Shown: positions 8,532 to 16,997, counted from the stretch's first letter. The stretch: 62,091 nt of DNA from Rhodospirillaceae bacterium (GCA_008012315.1 SSEL01000021.1:1-62091), one strand, 5' to 3'. Translations and numbers: made by a program. The notes: generated by a model not told the origin, from the sequence alone.

Positions 8532-9443
8532 TCACAGCATCGCCATGCGGGCGAAGTCGGCCTTGAGGCGCGGGCCGGCGAAATCGACGAAGGCGCGTAC
8601 CTTGGGGACGGAGAGCCGGCCTCGCGGGGCCAGCAGATGCACCGGCTGGGCATAGGTCTCGTCACGCAGCACGACGACCAGGCGTCCGGCGCGCACCTCA
8701 TCGGCCGCCTGATAAGAGAAGACGCGGGTGAGGCCATAGCCGTCGATCGCCGAGCCCAAGGCAGCCGACACGGTATTGACCACCAGGCGCGGTGCGATCT
8801 TCACCTGTTGCGGCGGGTCTTTCGCGACAGCGGGGGAAAAGGTCCAGGTATCGTGACCGAAACCGGTCATGGCGATGCAGTCATGCTCGGCGACATCGGC
8901 CGGTGCGGTGATCGGCGGCTTGCCTTTGAGATAAGCCGGTGAGGCGACGACCACGCGGCGGACATCGCCGACCCGCAAGGCGATCAGGCTGGAATCCGGC
9001 AGATAGGCAATGCGCAGGGCGACATCGATCCCTTCATCCACCAGATTGACCTGACGGTCGAAGAGCAGCAGCCGCGCACGCACGGCGGGATAGGCTGCGA
9101 GATAGGCATCGAGGATCGGCCGCAGGACCAGGGCGCCACTCACCAGCGGACCGCTGACCGTCAGCAAGCCGCGCGGCGCCGCCGCTTCGCCGGCCGCCAG
9201 CAGATCCGCTTCTTCCAACTCGGTCAGGATGCGCCGGCAGGCCTCGGCATAGCGCTCGCCGGCCTCGCTGAGGCGGATGGTGCGGGTGGTGCGGTGCAGG
9301 AGCGGTGCCCCGACATGATCTTCCAGAAAGGCGATGGCGCGGGAAACGGCAGCCGGCGAGCGGGATAGGCGGCGGCCGGCGGCGGCCAGGCTGCCTTCAT
9401 CCAGCGCCGTCACGAATACCCGCATGGCCTCGATCCGGTCCAT
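8532..9443 (-). CDS. LysR-family transcriptional regulator
   Basis: A 303-residue LysR regulator. The N-terminal winged helix (MRVFVTALDEGSLAAAGRRL, then SPAAVSRAIAFLEDHVG) is followed by an effector-binding domain of periplasmic-binding-protein fold. GGAGG six bases before ATG 9443 supports the start. It is divergent from the SDR gene at 9606, so it probably controls that gene and itself. The inducer is unknown. The sequence resembles regulators paired with SDR or aromatic-compound genes. Confidence 0.92.
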   Translation of the reverse strand: MDRIEAMRVFVTALDEGSLAAAGRRLSRSPAAVSRAIAFLEDHVGAPLLHRTTRTIRLSEAGERYAEACRRILTELEEADLLAAGEAAAPRGLLTVSGPLVSGALVLRPILDAYLAAYPAVRARLLLFDRQVNLVDEGIDVALRIAYLPDSSLIALRVGDVRRVVVASPAYLKGKPPITAPADVAEHDCIAMTGFGHDTWTFSPAVAKDPPQQVKIAPRLVVNTVSAALGSAIDGYGLTRVFSYQAADEVRAGRLVVVLRDETYAQPVHLLAPRGRLSVPKVRAFVDFAGPRLKADFARMAML

Positions 9444-9459
9444 TCATGCCTCCAAGCCA

Positions 9460-9477
9460 TTCTTCCACTAACCAGAA
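9460..9477. promoter_or_regulatory. Possible LysR operator between divergent LysR and SDR genes
   Basis: TTCT-N10-AGAA at 9460-9477 is a short interrupted inverted repeat of LysR-box character, 17 bases upstream of the regulator start. It lies in the only gap between the divergent pair. Short palindromes like this also occur by chance, so this is a weak call. Confidence 0.3.
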
Positions 9478-9605
9478 GAGTGACTTGCATTTTTCACGTA
9501 TTCAGCCGATCTACGCAAGAGATTAGCTTCTGTCCGTGGACGCGCGCCGCGTCGCCTCCCGCCGGACAGGCAGGGGTTCCAGGTTTCAGGATCGAGAGGA
9601 CCGCC

Positions 9606-10346
9606 ATGACCATTCAAGGCATAGGGACCATTCAAGACACAGGAGACAAAGTCGCCATCGTGACCGGTGCGTCGCAGGGTATCGGCGCCGGGCTGGTCGA
9701 GGGTTTGCTGGAGCACGGCTACAAGGTCGTCGCCAATTCGCGCAGCATCCGCCCGAGCAACCGCACGGATGTCATCAATGTTGCCGGCGATATCGCCGAC
9801 CGGCAGGTTGCCCAGAGCCTCGTCGAGACCGCCTTGCGCCAGTTCGGCCGCATCGACACGCTGGTGAACAATGCCGGCATCTTCGTTTCCAAGCCCTTCA
9901 CCGATTATAGCGACGCGGATTTCCGCAACGTGATGTCGGTGAACGTGGAAGGCTTTTTCCATATCTCGCAGCTCACGGCGGCCGAGATGCTGAAGCAGGG
10001 CAGCGGCCATATCGTCAACATCACCACGACCCTGGTCGATCAGCCGCTCGCTGGTGTGCCGGCGGTCATGGCTGCCTTGACCAAGGGTGGATTGGATGCC
10101 GTGACGCGCTCCCTCGCCATCGAATATGCCGATAAGGGCATCCGCGTGAATGCCGTCTCACCGGGCATCATCAGGACGCCAATGCATGCGCCGGAAACCC
10201 ATGCCGCGCTGGCCAAGCTGCACCCGCTGGGCCGCATGGGCGAGATCAAGGACATCGTCGATGCGGTGCTCTATCTTGACCAGGCCGGTTTCATCACCGG
10301 CGAGGTGCTGCGTGTCGATGGCGGTCAGCATGCCGGCCGATGGTGA
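9606..10346 (+). CDS. SDR-fold protein lacking the catalytic tyrosine
   Basis: A 246-residue short-chain dehydrogenase/reductase-fold protein. The nucleotide-binding motif is TGASQGIG (residues 20-27), NNAG is at 88-91, and the C-terminus has VDGGQHAGRW. At the YxxxK position the sequence is VMAALTK: Lys160 is kept but residue 156 is Ala, and the expected Ser region reads NITTTL. The classic Ser-Tyr-Lys triad is thus incomplete. I recall close relatives with the same change, so this is likely a subfamily feature rather than decay. GAGAGG six bases upstream supports the start. It is followed 57 bases later by a tautomerase gene and is probably regulated by the divergent LysR. Confidence 0.85.
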   Translation: MTIQGIGTIQDTGDKVAIVTGASQGIGAGLVEGLLEHGYKVVANSRSIRPSNRTDVINVAGDIADRQVAQSLVETALRQFGRIDTLVNNAGIFVSKPFTDYSDADFRNVMSVNVEGFFHISQLTAAEMLKQGSGHIVNITTTLVDQPLAGVPAVMAALTKGGLDAVTRSLAIEYADKGIRVNAVSPGIIRTPMHAPETHAALAKLHPLGRMGEIKDIVDAVLYLDQAGFITGEVLRVDGGQHAGRW

Positions 10347-10403
10347 TACGATCGCCGGTGGGACGGAAATACCCGCCGGCGATTTTTATTCGGGAGAGGA
10401 TGA

Positions 10404-10619
10404 ATGCCTTACGTCAACATCAAGATCACCCGCGAAGGTGGAACGACCCCACAGCAGAAGGCGCAGTTGATCAAGGGTGTCAGCGAGCTGCTGCGGGACG
10501 TACTCAACAAGCCGCTCAATGCGACCTTCGTGGTGATCGATGAAGTGGAATTGGAGGATTGGGGCGTGGGCGGCCTGCCGGTCGATGAATACCGCAAGCA
10601 AGCGGGGGAGAAAAGCTGA
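10404..10619 (+). CDS. 4-oxalocrotonate tautomerase family protein
   Basis: A 71-residue tautomerase. The N-terminus MPYVNIKITREG leaves Pro1 as the catalytic base after Met removal, and the remainder (QKAQLIKGVSELL, TFVVIDEV) matches the family. The length is close to the usual 60-75 residues. Such enzymes ketonise enols in aromatic degradation or related pathways. GGGAGAGG lies upstream. It is probably co-transcribed with the preceding SDR-fold gene and so shares its LysR control. Confidence 0.88.
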   Translation: MPYVNIKITREGGTTPQQKAQLIKGVSELLRDVLNKPLNATFVVIDEVELEDWGVGGLPVDEYRKQAGEKS

Positions 10620-10630
10620 ACGGCAGATGG

Positions 10631-10655
10631 GCGCCCTGGTCACGGATCAGGGCGT
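10631..10655. terminator. Hairpin between convergent tautomerase and DUF1289 genes
   Basis: GCGCCCTG (10631-10638) pairs with CAGGGCGT (10648-10655) around a nine-base loop. It spans the stop codon of the minus-strand gene and lies 12 bases after the tautomerase stop. No long T run follows on either strand, so termination is only plausible. Confidence 0.35.
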
Positions 10656-10829
10656 CTTGCCGCGTTCTTCCAGCTTCTCAAGGCGGTGCGGGAGATCATG
10701 CTTGATTTCCTTGCGCCGCTTCTTGCTCGCTTTCTTCCACTCGCGGCATTCATCCTTACTGCGGCCGCAGCCGATGCACCAGCCGGTCTTCTTGTCGAAT
10801 TTGCAGATATCGATACAGGGATTTTTCAT
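10647..10829 (-). CDS. DUF1289 domain protein
   Basis: A 60-residue protein starting MKNPCIDICKFDKKTGWCIG. The Cys pattern CxxxC...CxxCxR followed by a W/K/R-rich helix defines DUF1289, a small probable metal-binding family common in proteobacteria. Function is unknown. It is convergent with the tautomerase gene. Confidence 0.88.
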   Translation of the reverse strand: MKNPCIDICKFDKKTGWCIGCGRSKDECREWKKASKKRRKEIKHDLPHRLEKLEERGKTP

Positions 10830-11063
10830 CGGGGATTTTTCATTGGGGAGTCTTCACGCCGCTCTCAGTCAACCGGCCGTCACATATTCTACTTATATGT
10901 TTATATGTAAACCGGCATGAGGCCCCGCAAGTGCGACAGCCTTGCGCGAAATGCCGAGCCCTCATGCAATCGGGCGCATGACGACGCCATTCACCCACAG
11001 GTTATTGTTCCGCTGGTCGATTCGATTCTTGCAGAATCCATATCGGCACTTTAGGGATGGAGC

Positions 11064-11906
11064 ATGCTGATGTTCGACGACTATCTGCGCCGTTGGCATC
11101 TGGCCCGGGACGGGCCGCCGATCCATACCCGGAGCAGCGATCTCCTGCCGGTGCACCGCGACCATATGCGGGCGATGTTGAAAATTGCGCGTGAGCCCGA
11201 GGAGCGACGTGGTCCTATCGCCTTGGCCTGGTGGGATGGCGTCGGTGCCGCGCGGGTCTTTGAGCGAGATCCCTTTGCCGTGCTGATGGAGCGTGCGATA
11301 GGCAGTCGTTCCTTATCGGCGATCGCCTCTGGTGGCGGCGATGATGAAGCGACGCGCATCATCTGCGCCACGGCGGAGCAGCTGCATGCGCCGCGCACGA
11401 AGCCGCTGCCGCTTGAATTGGTGTCGCTGGAGACATGGTTCGTTGCGCTATGGCCGCTTGCCGCACATGGCAACACACGGCATCAGGACCTCTTGCGGCA
11501 ATCGGCGGCCGCGGCGCGCCTGCTGCTGGATACGCCACAGGAAGAGATCGTGCTGCATGGCGACCTGCATCACGGCAATGTGCTCGATTTCGGCACCAGG
11601 CGCGGCTGGCTCGCAATCGATCCCAAGGGCCTCTATGGCGAACGCGCTTTCGACTTTGCCAATATCCTCTGCAATCCCGAACCGGAAGACGACAAGGAAC
11701 CATTGGCGCTGAAGCCGGGGCGTTTCGCCCGTCAGATCGACATCATCATCGATTGCACAGGCCTTGACCGCACGCGCCTGTTGCTGTGGGTGCAGGCCTA
11801 TGGTGGCCTCTCGGCCGCCTGGTATCTCAATGACGGCGATGATGAGGAAGCGGAATGGCCGCTGGCGATCGCCCGGCTGGCGGCGGATGAATTGGGCAAG
11901 GGGTGA
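11064..11906 (+). CDS. APH(6)/hydroxyurea-phosphotransferase family kinase
   Basis: A 280-residue protein of the family that includes streptomycin 6-phosphotransferases (StrB type). The phosphotransferase core shows Brenner's motif VLHGDLHHGNVLDF and the metal-binding AIDPKGLYGE. The N-terminal lobe is short but intact. Members phosphorylate aminoglycosides or hydroxyurea; chromosomal copies often have unknown natural substrates. AGGGA about seven bases before ATG 11064 supports the start. It stands alone, with a repeat pair immediately downstream. Confidence 0.85.
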   Translation: MLMFDDYLRRWHLARDGPPIHTRSSDLLPVHRDHMRAMLKIAREPEERRGPIALAWWDGVGAARVFERDPFAVLMERAIGSRSLSAIASGGGDDEATRIICATAEQLHAPRTKPLPLELVSLETWFVALWPLAAHGNTRHQDLLRQSAAAARLLLDTPQEEIVLHGDLHHGNVLDFGTRRGWLAIDPKGLYGERAFDFANILCNPEPEDDKEPLALKPGRFARQIDIIIDCTGLDRTRLLLWVQAYGGLSAAWYLNDGDDEEAEWPLAIARLAADELGKG

Positions 11907-11935
11907 GCGGTGTTTCAACGCTCACCCCTTGCCCT

Positions 11936-12127
11936 CATCGCACAGCGGCACAACAAACTCCCTTGTCACCCTCGGACTTGATCCGAGGGTCCATGGTGGA
12001 CACCGCGCTAGGTATTGGACGATGCTGCCGCCTCGAATAGCAACATCGCTATTCGTCAGTCGCCCCGATGGACCCTCGGATCAAGTCCGAGGGTGACAAC
12101 CTTGTTTGTCGTTGGCGCCCTGCGATG
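11936..12127. repeat. Paired palindromic repeat, complete copy with terminal inverted repeat
   Basis: The element starts CATCGCA and ends TGCGATG. Inside, the left unit (11961-12001) carries CCCTCGGACTTGATCCGAGG and the right unit (12067-12101) is its inverse. Each unit is itself a palindrome, so the whole can form nested hairpins. Related pairs occur at 13464, 23937, 37966 and 47980, and half a copy at 239. This is a REP/BIME-like or MITE-like intergenic element, here between the kinase gene and the truncated uvrA-like gene. Confidence 0.75.
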
Positions 12128-12139
12128 AACTGTCGAGTC

Positions 12140-13414
12140 CTAATTCCCCGACAGAAACGCGGCGAGATAGGGCGCGGTGCGGCTGGCTTTGGCTTTGGCG
12201 ACCTGGGCGACCTGGGTCGCAAGCCGCAGGCGTTGCAACTCGCCGGGCGACAAGGTTGGTGTGCTGCGGTCGAGTGCGAGATAGCCGAGGCCGAGATCGA
12301 GAATTACTTTCAGCCGCCCGACGAAATCCTCGGCGATGCGGTGGGCCACCTTGGCACGCTCGCCGTGATCCATGGCCATCTTCGCGAGACCGGGGGCGCT
12401 GCCATCGGCATAGGGCCGCAGCAGATCGCCGAGCTTGGCCAATGGCAAGCGGGCGATCTCGGCAATGTCGAGGCCGGCGAATGTCACCGAGAGGGCTTCG
12501 CGGCGCAGCCTCTTGCCGTCGCAAAGCGGGCAGTCGCTATGCACCATATATTGCGAGACACGCTTCTTCATCAGTGCGCTCTGCGTGGTGGCGAAGGTAT
12601 GCAGCACATAGCGCCGGGCGCCGGTGAAGGTGCCCTGGTAGCTGGGCTCCATCTTGCGCTTGAGGGCGCGGCGCACTTCATCGGCTTCGAAGCCGGCATA
12701 GACTGGCACGACAGGCTGTTCGTCGGTGAAGAGCAGCCAGTCGCGATCCTTTTTCGGCAATTGGCGCCAGGGCGTGTCGATGTCATAGCCGAGGGTGACG
12801 CAGATATCGCGCAGGTTCTGGCCATGCCAGGCCGGCGGCCAGGCGGCGATGGCGCGTTCGCGGATCGACAGCGTATCATCCGGTACCATGGATTTCTCGG
12901 TCACGTCATAGATGCGTCCCAAACCATGGCATTTCGGGCAGGCACCGGCCGGTGTGTTGGGCGAGAAGGCCTCGGCATCGAGATGCGGCTGGCTGCGCGG
13001 ATAGGTGCCGGCGCGGGAATAAAGCATGCGCAGCAGGTTGGAGAGCGTCGTCACGCTGCCGACCGAAGAGCGCGTGGTGGGCGCGCCGCGCTGCTGCTGC
13101 AAGGCGACGGCGGGCGGCAGGCCGTCGATCTCATCGACCTCCGGCACCGACATCTGATGGAACAGTCGGCGCGCATAGGGCGAGACGGATTCGAGATAGC
13201 GCCGCTGCGCTTCGGCATAGAGCGTGCCGAAAGCGAGCGAGGACTTGCCCGAGCCGGAGACGCCGGTGAAGACCACCAAAGCATCGCGTGGAATCTTCAG
13301 GTCGACATTCTTCAGGTTATGCTCACGCGCGCCGCGCACATGGACGAAACCGTCATCGGTCGAGGCCGCTTGTCGATGCGAAGAGGGGGAGCGGGGGGAA
13401 CTGGCCTTGTTCAT
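12140..13414 (-). pseudogene. UvrA-like ABC protein with large in-frame internal deletion
   Basis: The 424-residue product matches the first nucleotide-binding half of a UvrA paralogue lacking the UvrB-binding domain. It has Walker [10 protein letters not shown] (residues 51-59), zinc-module sequence SPNTPAGACPKCHGLG, CPLCDGKRLRREAL and the ABC signature LSPGELQRLRLATQ. Walker B and the entire second ATPase half should follow. Instead the frame runs through QVAQVA into AKASRTAPYLAAFLSGN, which resembles the extreme C-terminus of UvrA proteins. A perfect 9-base tandem repeat (CAGGTCGCC twice) marks the join. ATG 13414 has AAGG upstream; longer starts run into the neighbouring repeat. Repair function is unlikely. 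The gene may be expressed, since the frame is open. Confidence 0.75.
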
Positions 13415-13463
13415 GATGCCTTCGTGCTTGTGAAAAATTGTGCGGTGGCCCAACCACGTCCCG

Positions 13464-13595
13464 CTGTCACCCCCGGACTTGGTCCGGGGGGCCATGGTGG
13501 AGGCCAAAATGATGCCGGAAAGCAATCATTCGCTCGGTGCAGTCATCGCTCATCAGTCGTTACGGTGGACTCTCGCATGAAGTCCGAGAGTGACA
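13464..13595. repeat. Paired palindromic repeat, diverged copy
   Basis: The left unit carries CCCCCGGACTTGGTCCGGGG and the right unit GACTCTCGCATGAAGTCCGA, inverted relative to each other. It belongs to the same family as 11936-12127 but is more diverged, and its outer CATCGCA/TGCGATG ends are not clear. It lies directly upstream of the uvrA-like gene. Confidence 0.65.
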
Positions 13596-13698
13596 ATTTT
13601 TTTGTTTTTAGCATCCTGCGAGGCAGGCAACACCAGAAAACCTAACCGCCACAAACATATCAGTTACGCTCTTTCAACCTAAACCAGGTGCCCATGGC

Positions 13699-14592
13699 TT
13701 ACAGCTTTGTCGTCTTGACGAAATCGACGAAGGCGCGCAAGGCGGCGGGCAATTGGCGGCGGCCGGGGTAATAGAGGAAGAAGCCGGGATAATAGGGGCA
13801 CCAGTCTTCCAGCAGGCGTACCAGCCGGCCCTCGGCGAGATGGCGCCGCACCAGTCCTTCGAAGACATAGGCGATGCCGGTGCCGGCCAGCGCGGCATCG
13901 ACCATCAGGTCCTGGTCGTCGAGGGCCAGCGGCCCGTCGACTTCGATCTCCAGCTCGGTGCCGCCGCGTTCGAATTCCCAGCGATAGAAGCGGCCGCCGG
14001 CGAAGCGGTAGCGGATGCAGGGCAAGGACAGCAAATCGCGCGGGTGCTTGGGGATCTCCCGCGTCTTGAGATAATCCGGCGTGGCAATGATGGCGGTGCG
14101 CTGGCGCGGGCCGAGGGGCACGGCGATCATGTCGCCGGCGATGGATTCGCCGAAGCGCACGCCGGCATCGAAACCGTCGGCGACCACATCGACGAGGCCG
14201 TCATCGACGACGATATCGACCGTCACATCGGGAAAAGCCTGCAGGAAGCGCGTCACTAACGGGAGAAGGACGAGTTCGGCGGAAGTCTTCGCGGCGTTGA
14301 TGCGCAAGGCGCCGACCGGGGTGCCACGGAAACTGTTGAGATCCTCCAGGGCGTCATTGATGTCGCGGAAGGCCGGCGTCACGCGGTTGAACAGGCGCTC
14401 GCCAGCTTCGGTCAAGGCGACGCTGCGGGTGGTGCGGTTGACCAGGCGCAGACCCAGCCGCTCCTCCAGATTGCGCAAGGCATGGCTGAGCGCCGAGGCG
14501 GTGAGACCAAGCTCGGTCGCCGCCTTGCGGAAACTGCGATGGGTGGCGATGGCCAGGAACACCGACAGATCGGCCGGATCGATCCGTTTCAT
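13699..14592 (-). CDS. LysR-family transcriptional regulator
   Basis: A 297-residue LysR regulator starting MKRIDPADLSVFLAIATHRS. The DNA-binding helix LGLTASALSHALRNLEERLG and the TTRSVALTEAGERL linker are typical. It is divergent from the SDR gene at 14711, a very common arrangement in which the regulator activates its SDR partner. An inverted repeat just outside its start codon is a candidate operator. Confidence 0.93.
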   Translation of the reverse strand: MKRIDPADLSVFLAIATHRSFRKAATELGLTASALSHALRNLEERLGLRLVNRTTRSVALTEAGERLFNRVTPAFRDINDALEDLNSFRGTPVGALRINAAKTSAELVLLPLVTRFLQAFPDVTVDIVVDDGLVDVVADGFDAGVRFGESIAGDMIAVPLGPRQRTAIIATPDYLKTREIPKHPRDLLSLPCIRYRFAGGRFYRWEFERGGTELEIEVDGPLALDDQDLMVDAALAGTGIAYVFEGLVRRHLAEGRLVRLLEDWCPYYPGFFLYYPGRRQLPAALRAFVDFVKTTKL

Positions 14593-14593
14593 T

Positions 14594-14618
14594 AATGAAA
14601 ATTCCTCAATAGTTCATT
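14594..14618. promoter_or_regulatory. Candidate LysR operator, AATGAA-N13-TTCATT
   Basis: Six-base perfect arms (14594-14599 and 14613-14618) flank an AT-rich centre in the gap between divergent LysR and SDR genes. It almost touches the regulator start, as expected for autorepression. The assignment rests on position and symmetry only. Confidence 0.4.
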
Positions 14619-14710
14619 GCAAATTTACGTGATTTTTTCATCAGACACCAGGGCGTAGCTTCTTCCCATCGGCGCCGCGCCAGGCGGCGCCAGATCAGGA
14701 GGAGGACATC

Positions 14711-15544
14711 ATGCGCGTTTGGTTCATTACGGGAGCGTCCCGCGGTTTCGGTGCCTTGATCACGGCGGAAGCCCTCGCGGCGGGAGATGCGGTGGTCGCC
14801 ACGGCCCGCGATCCGAAAGCCATCGACAAGCGTTTCGGCCAACATCCCAACCTGCTGGCGGTGCAGCTCGACGTCACAAAGGAAGACCAGGCCCAGGCGG
14901 CGGTCGGCGCGGCGCTGAAGAAATTCGGCCGCATCGATGTCCTGCTCAACAATGCCGGCTATGGCCTGCTGGGCGCGGTGGAGGAAGCCAGCGCAGCCGA
15001 AGTCGAACGGCTTTATGCCACAAACGTCTTCGGCCTGCTGAACGTCACCCGCGCGGTCCTGCCGCAGATGCGCCGGCAGCGCGCGGGCCATGTGATCAAC
15101 ATCTCCTCGATCGGCGGCTATTCGGGTTATGCCGGTTGGGGCGTCTATGGCTCGACCAAATTCGCCGTCGAGGGCATCACCGAAGCCTTGGCGATGGAAG
15201 TGGCGCCGCTCGGCATCAAGGTGACGGTGGTGGAGCCGGGCTTCTTCCGCACCGATTTCCTGGACGACCAGTCGCTGGCGAAGACGGCGCAGGTGATCGA
15301 GGATTATGACGAGACGGTGGGTGCGATGCGCCGTCATGCGGTTGATGCCAATCATGCCCAGCCAGGCGATCCTGCCAAGCTGGCGAAAGCAATGGTCGCT
15401 ATGGTGTCATCGGCGAATCCGCCACTGCGCATGCCTTTCGGCAGCGACACGCTGCAGCGGATCGCGAAGAAGAACGAGCAGGTCAATGCTGAAGTCGCCG
15501 CATGGCATGACCTCGCAATCTCGACCGACTTCGCGCCGCATTGA
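14711..15544 (+). CDS. SDR-family NAD(P)-dependent oxidoreductase
   Basis: A 277-residue classical-type SDR. It has TGASRGFGA near the N-terminus, NNAGYGLLGAVEE, and an intact active site (NISSIGGYSGYAGWGVYGSTK, giving Ser...Tyr-x3-Lys). The C-terminal extension beyond 250 residues matches the group often annotated as oxidoreductases of the DltE/retinol-dehydrogenase-like type. AGGAGGAGG lies six bases before the ATG. It is probably controlled by the divergent LysR. The substrate is unknown. Confidence 0.92.
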   Translation: MRVWFITGASRGFGALITAEALAAGDAVVATARDPKAIDKRFGQHPNLLAVQLDVTKEDQAQAAVGAALKKFGRIDVLLNNAGYGLLGAVEEASAAEVERLYATNVFGLLNVTRAVLPQMRRQRAGHVINISSIGGYSGYAGWGVYGSTKFAVEGITEALAMEVAPLGIKVTVVEPGFFRTDFLDDQSLAKTAQVIEDYDETVGAMRRHAVDANHAQPGDPAKLAKAMVAMVSSANPPLRMPFGSDTLQRIAKKNEQVNAEVAAWHDLAISTDFAPH

Positions 15545-15583
15545 GGGCATCCCGGCGGCAATACCTACCGGGTCACTGAAGAA

Positions 15584-15613
15584 AACGGCCGGGCGTGGCA
15601 GCACCCGGCCGTT
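15584..15613. terminator. Bidirectional terminator hairpin
   Basis: AACGGCCGGG (15584-15593) pairs with CCCGGCCGTT (15604-15613). Read on the minus strand the stem is followed by TTTTCTTC, a good intrinsic terminator for the hemerythrin gene. On the plus strand the tail is weaker, but it still lies 40 bases after the SDR stop. Confidence 0.7.
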
Positions 15614-15662
15614 CAGTTCTCAGGGAATGCGTTGGTTGGTCTAAGTTCTAACCGGTACGATG

Positions 15663-16997
15663 CTACCGGTTCCGCCAGCCACGGCGGGAGGCTTCGGAAT
15701 GTCCTTCCGGATCGCCGAACCAGCCGCCATGGCCTTCATCGCGGCCGCCGCGAGAGCCACGACGATCGTCGTCATCCTCGTAGCGGCTGCTGCTGGAGGA
15801 GCGGCCACCTTGGCGATGCTCCCAGCCGCGATGTGTCGCTTCCGCATGGCCGCGTGGATCGCCATGCCAGCCGCGGCCCTCGTCGTCATCCTCGTAGCGG
15901 CTGCCGCCGCGCGAGCGGGCATAGGAGCGGCCACGATAATCGTCGTCGTCCTCCTCGTAGCGGCTGCCGCGAGAGCGCGAGCCGCGATAGTCATCATCCT
16001 CGCCATAACGGGATGATCCACGTTCTTCCCAGCCCCGGCGGGACGCCATGGAATGACCGCGGGGATCGCCGAACCAGCCGCCCTGGCCACGGTCGCGTGA
16101 CCCGCGGCCGTAATCGTCGTCCTCATCCTCCCGGCGGGATGAATAACGTGAGCCCGACCGGCTGCGGGCTGCCATGGAATGGCCTTCTGAATCGCCATAC
16201 CAGCCGCGACCGCGGCCGCGATCATCATCGTCATAATCCCTGCCGCGCGATGAATAGCGGCTGCCCCGATCGTCATCCTCGTCGGTAAAGCGGCCCATTT
16301 CGTCGCGCGGTCGGTAATTCGAGTATCTGGCCATGGTGTCATACTCCTGATTGCTTCGGTGTTGTGCTAGAACGTCGAGATGAAGCGTATGGGGAACTTG
16401 CGGATCCAGCTCGTCTGCTTCCGCTTCGGCCATGAGTTCCTGCTTGCGCATGGCAATACGCTGACCCAGGGCTTTCATGTCGACGCCCGTTTTCCGGGCA
16501 TTGGCGAAGATCCCGTCGCTTCCATCTTCTTCTTCGCCGACATGATGCTTGATATATTCGGCCAATACCTTGACCTTGGCGTCGTACATTTCCGATCCCG
16601 GCGCCGCATTCTGCAATTCGCTGATGAGAATCTTCGCCGTATCATGCTCGATCTGCGCTTCGTCGAGCATTTCCTCATCGACATCCTGCCGGCGGCATGC
16701 CGGATAGAAGATCTCTTCTTCGAGGATCGTATGCACGGTAAGTTCCGTACATATCTGCTTGGCGATCTTCCGCTTCTGCTCGTCATTGGGAGCGGATTCG
16801 TACTGCGTGAACAGATTCTCCACCTTGCGGTGGTCGGCTTTCAAAAGTGTGATGGCATCTTGCGAAGCGGTCGTCGCGGAACTCGCTGTTGTGGAGCTCG
16901 CCGTGCCGGTTGCTGCCGCCGATGTCTGGCCCGCCTTCCGTCCTCCGGCTCGCTGTGCGTTCTTGATGATCTTTGCTGACGTCTTTGACGCTTTCAT
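15663..16997 (-). CDS. Hemerythrin HHE protein with KGG-like glycine/tryptophan repeats
   Basis: A 444-residue protein. Residues 1-45 are basic and Ser/Thr/Ala-rich. Then comes an HHE hemerythrin domain with the expected His/Glu ligands (LLKADHRKVE, HTILEEEIFYPACR, EAQIEHDTAK, KHHVGEEE), likely a non-heme di-iron site for O2, NO or peroxide sensing. The second half is a highly polar linker of RGSRYEDDDDR type. Embedded in it are four copies of a roughly 18-residue unit such as GGWFGDPRGHSMASRRGW and GGWFGDPEGHSEASRRGW, which resemble KGG/GsiB-type stress repeats. ATG 16997 follows AAAGGTGG. It is divergent from the acetyltransferase gene. The fusion suggests a stress or desiccation role, which is inference. 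Confidence 0.85.
   Translation of the reverse strand: MKASKTSAKIIKNAQRAGGRKAGQTSAAATGTASSTTASSATTASQDAITLLKADHRKVENLFTQYESAPNDEQKRKIAKQICTELTVHTILEEEIFYPACRRQDVDEEMLDEAQIEHDTAKILISELQNAAPGSEMYDAKVKVLAEYIKHHVGEEEDGSDGIFANARKTGVDMKALGQRIAMRKQELMAEAEADELDPQVPHTLHLDVLAQHRSNQEYDTMARYSNYRPRDEMGRFTDEDDDRGSRYSSRGRDYDDDDRGRGRGWYGDSEGHSMAARSRSGSRYSSRREDEDDDYGRGSRDRGQGGWFGDPRGHSMASRRGWEERGSSRYGEDDDYRGSRSRGSRYEEDDDDYRGRSYARSRGGSRYEDDDEGRGWHGDPRGHAEATHRGWEHRQGGRSSSSSRYEDDDDRRGSRGGRDEGHGGWFGDPEGHSEASRRGWRNR

Noticed and set aside
13415..13525. Longer start for the UvrA-like gene
   Set aside because: The extra residues are encoded by the adjacent palindromic repeat. ATG 13414 has its own ribosome-binding site.
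15663..16340. Regularly spaced repeats that could suggest a CRISPR array
   Set aside because: The periodicity follows codons of the KGG-like protein tail. Spacer lengths vary, repeats are imperfect and no cas gene is nearby.
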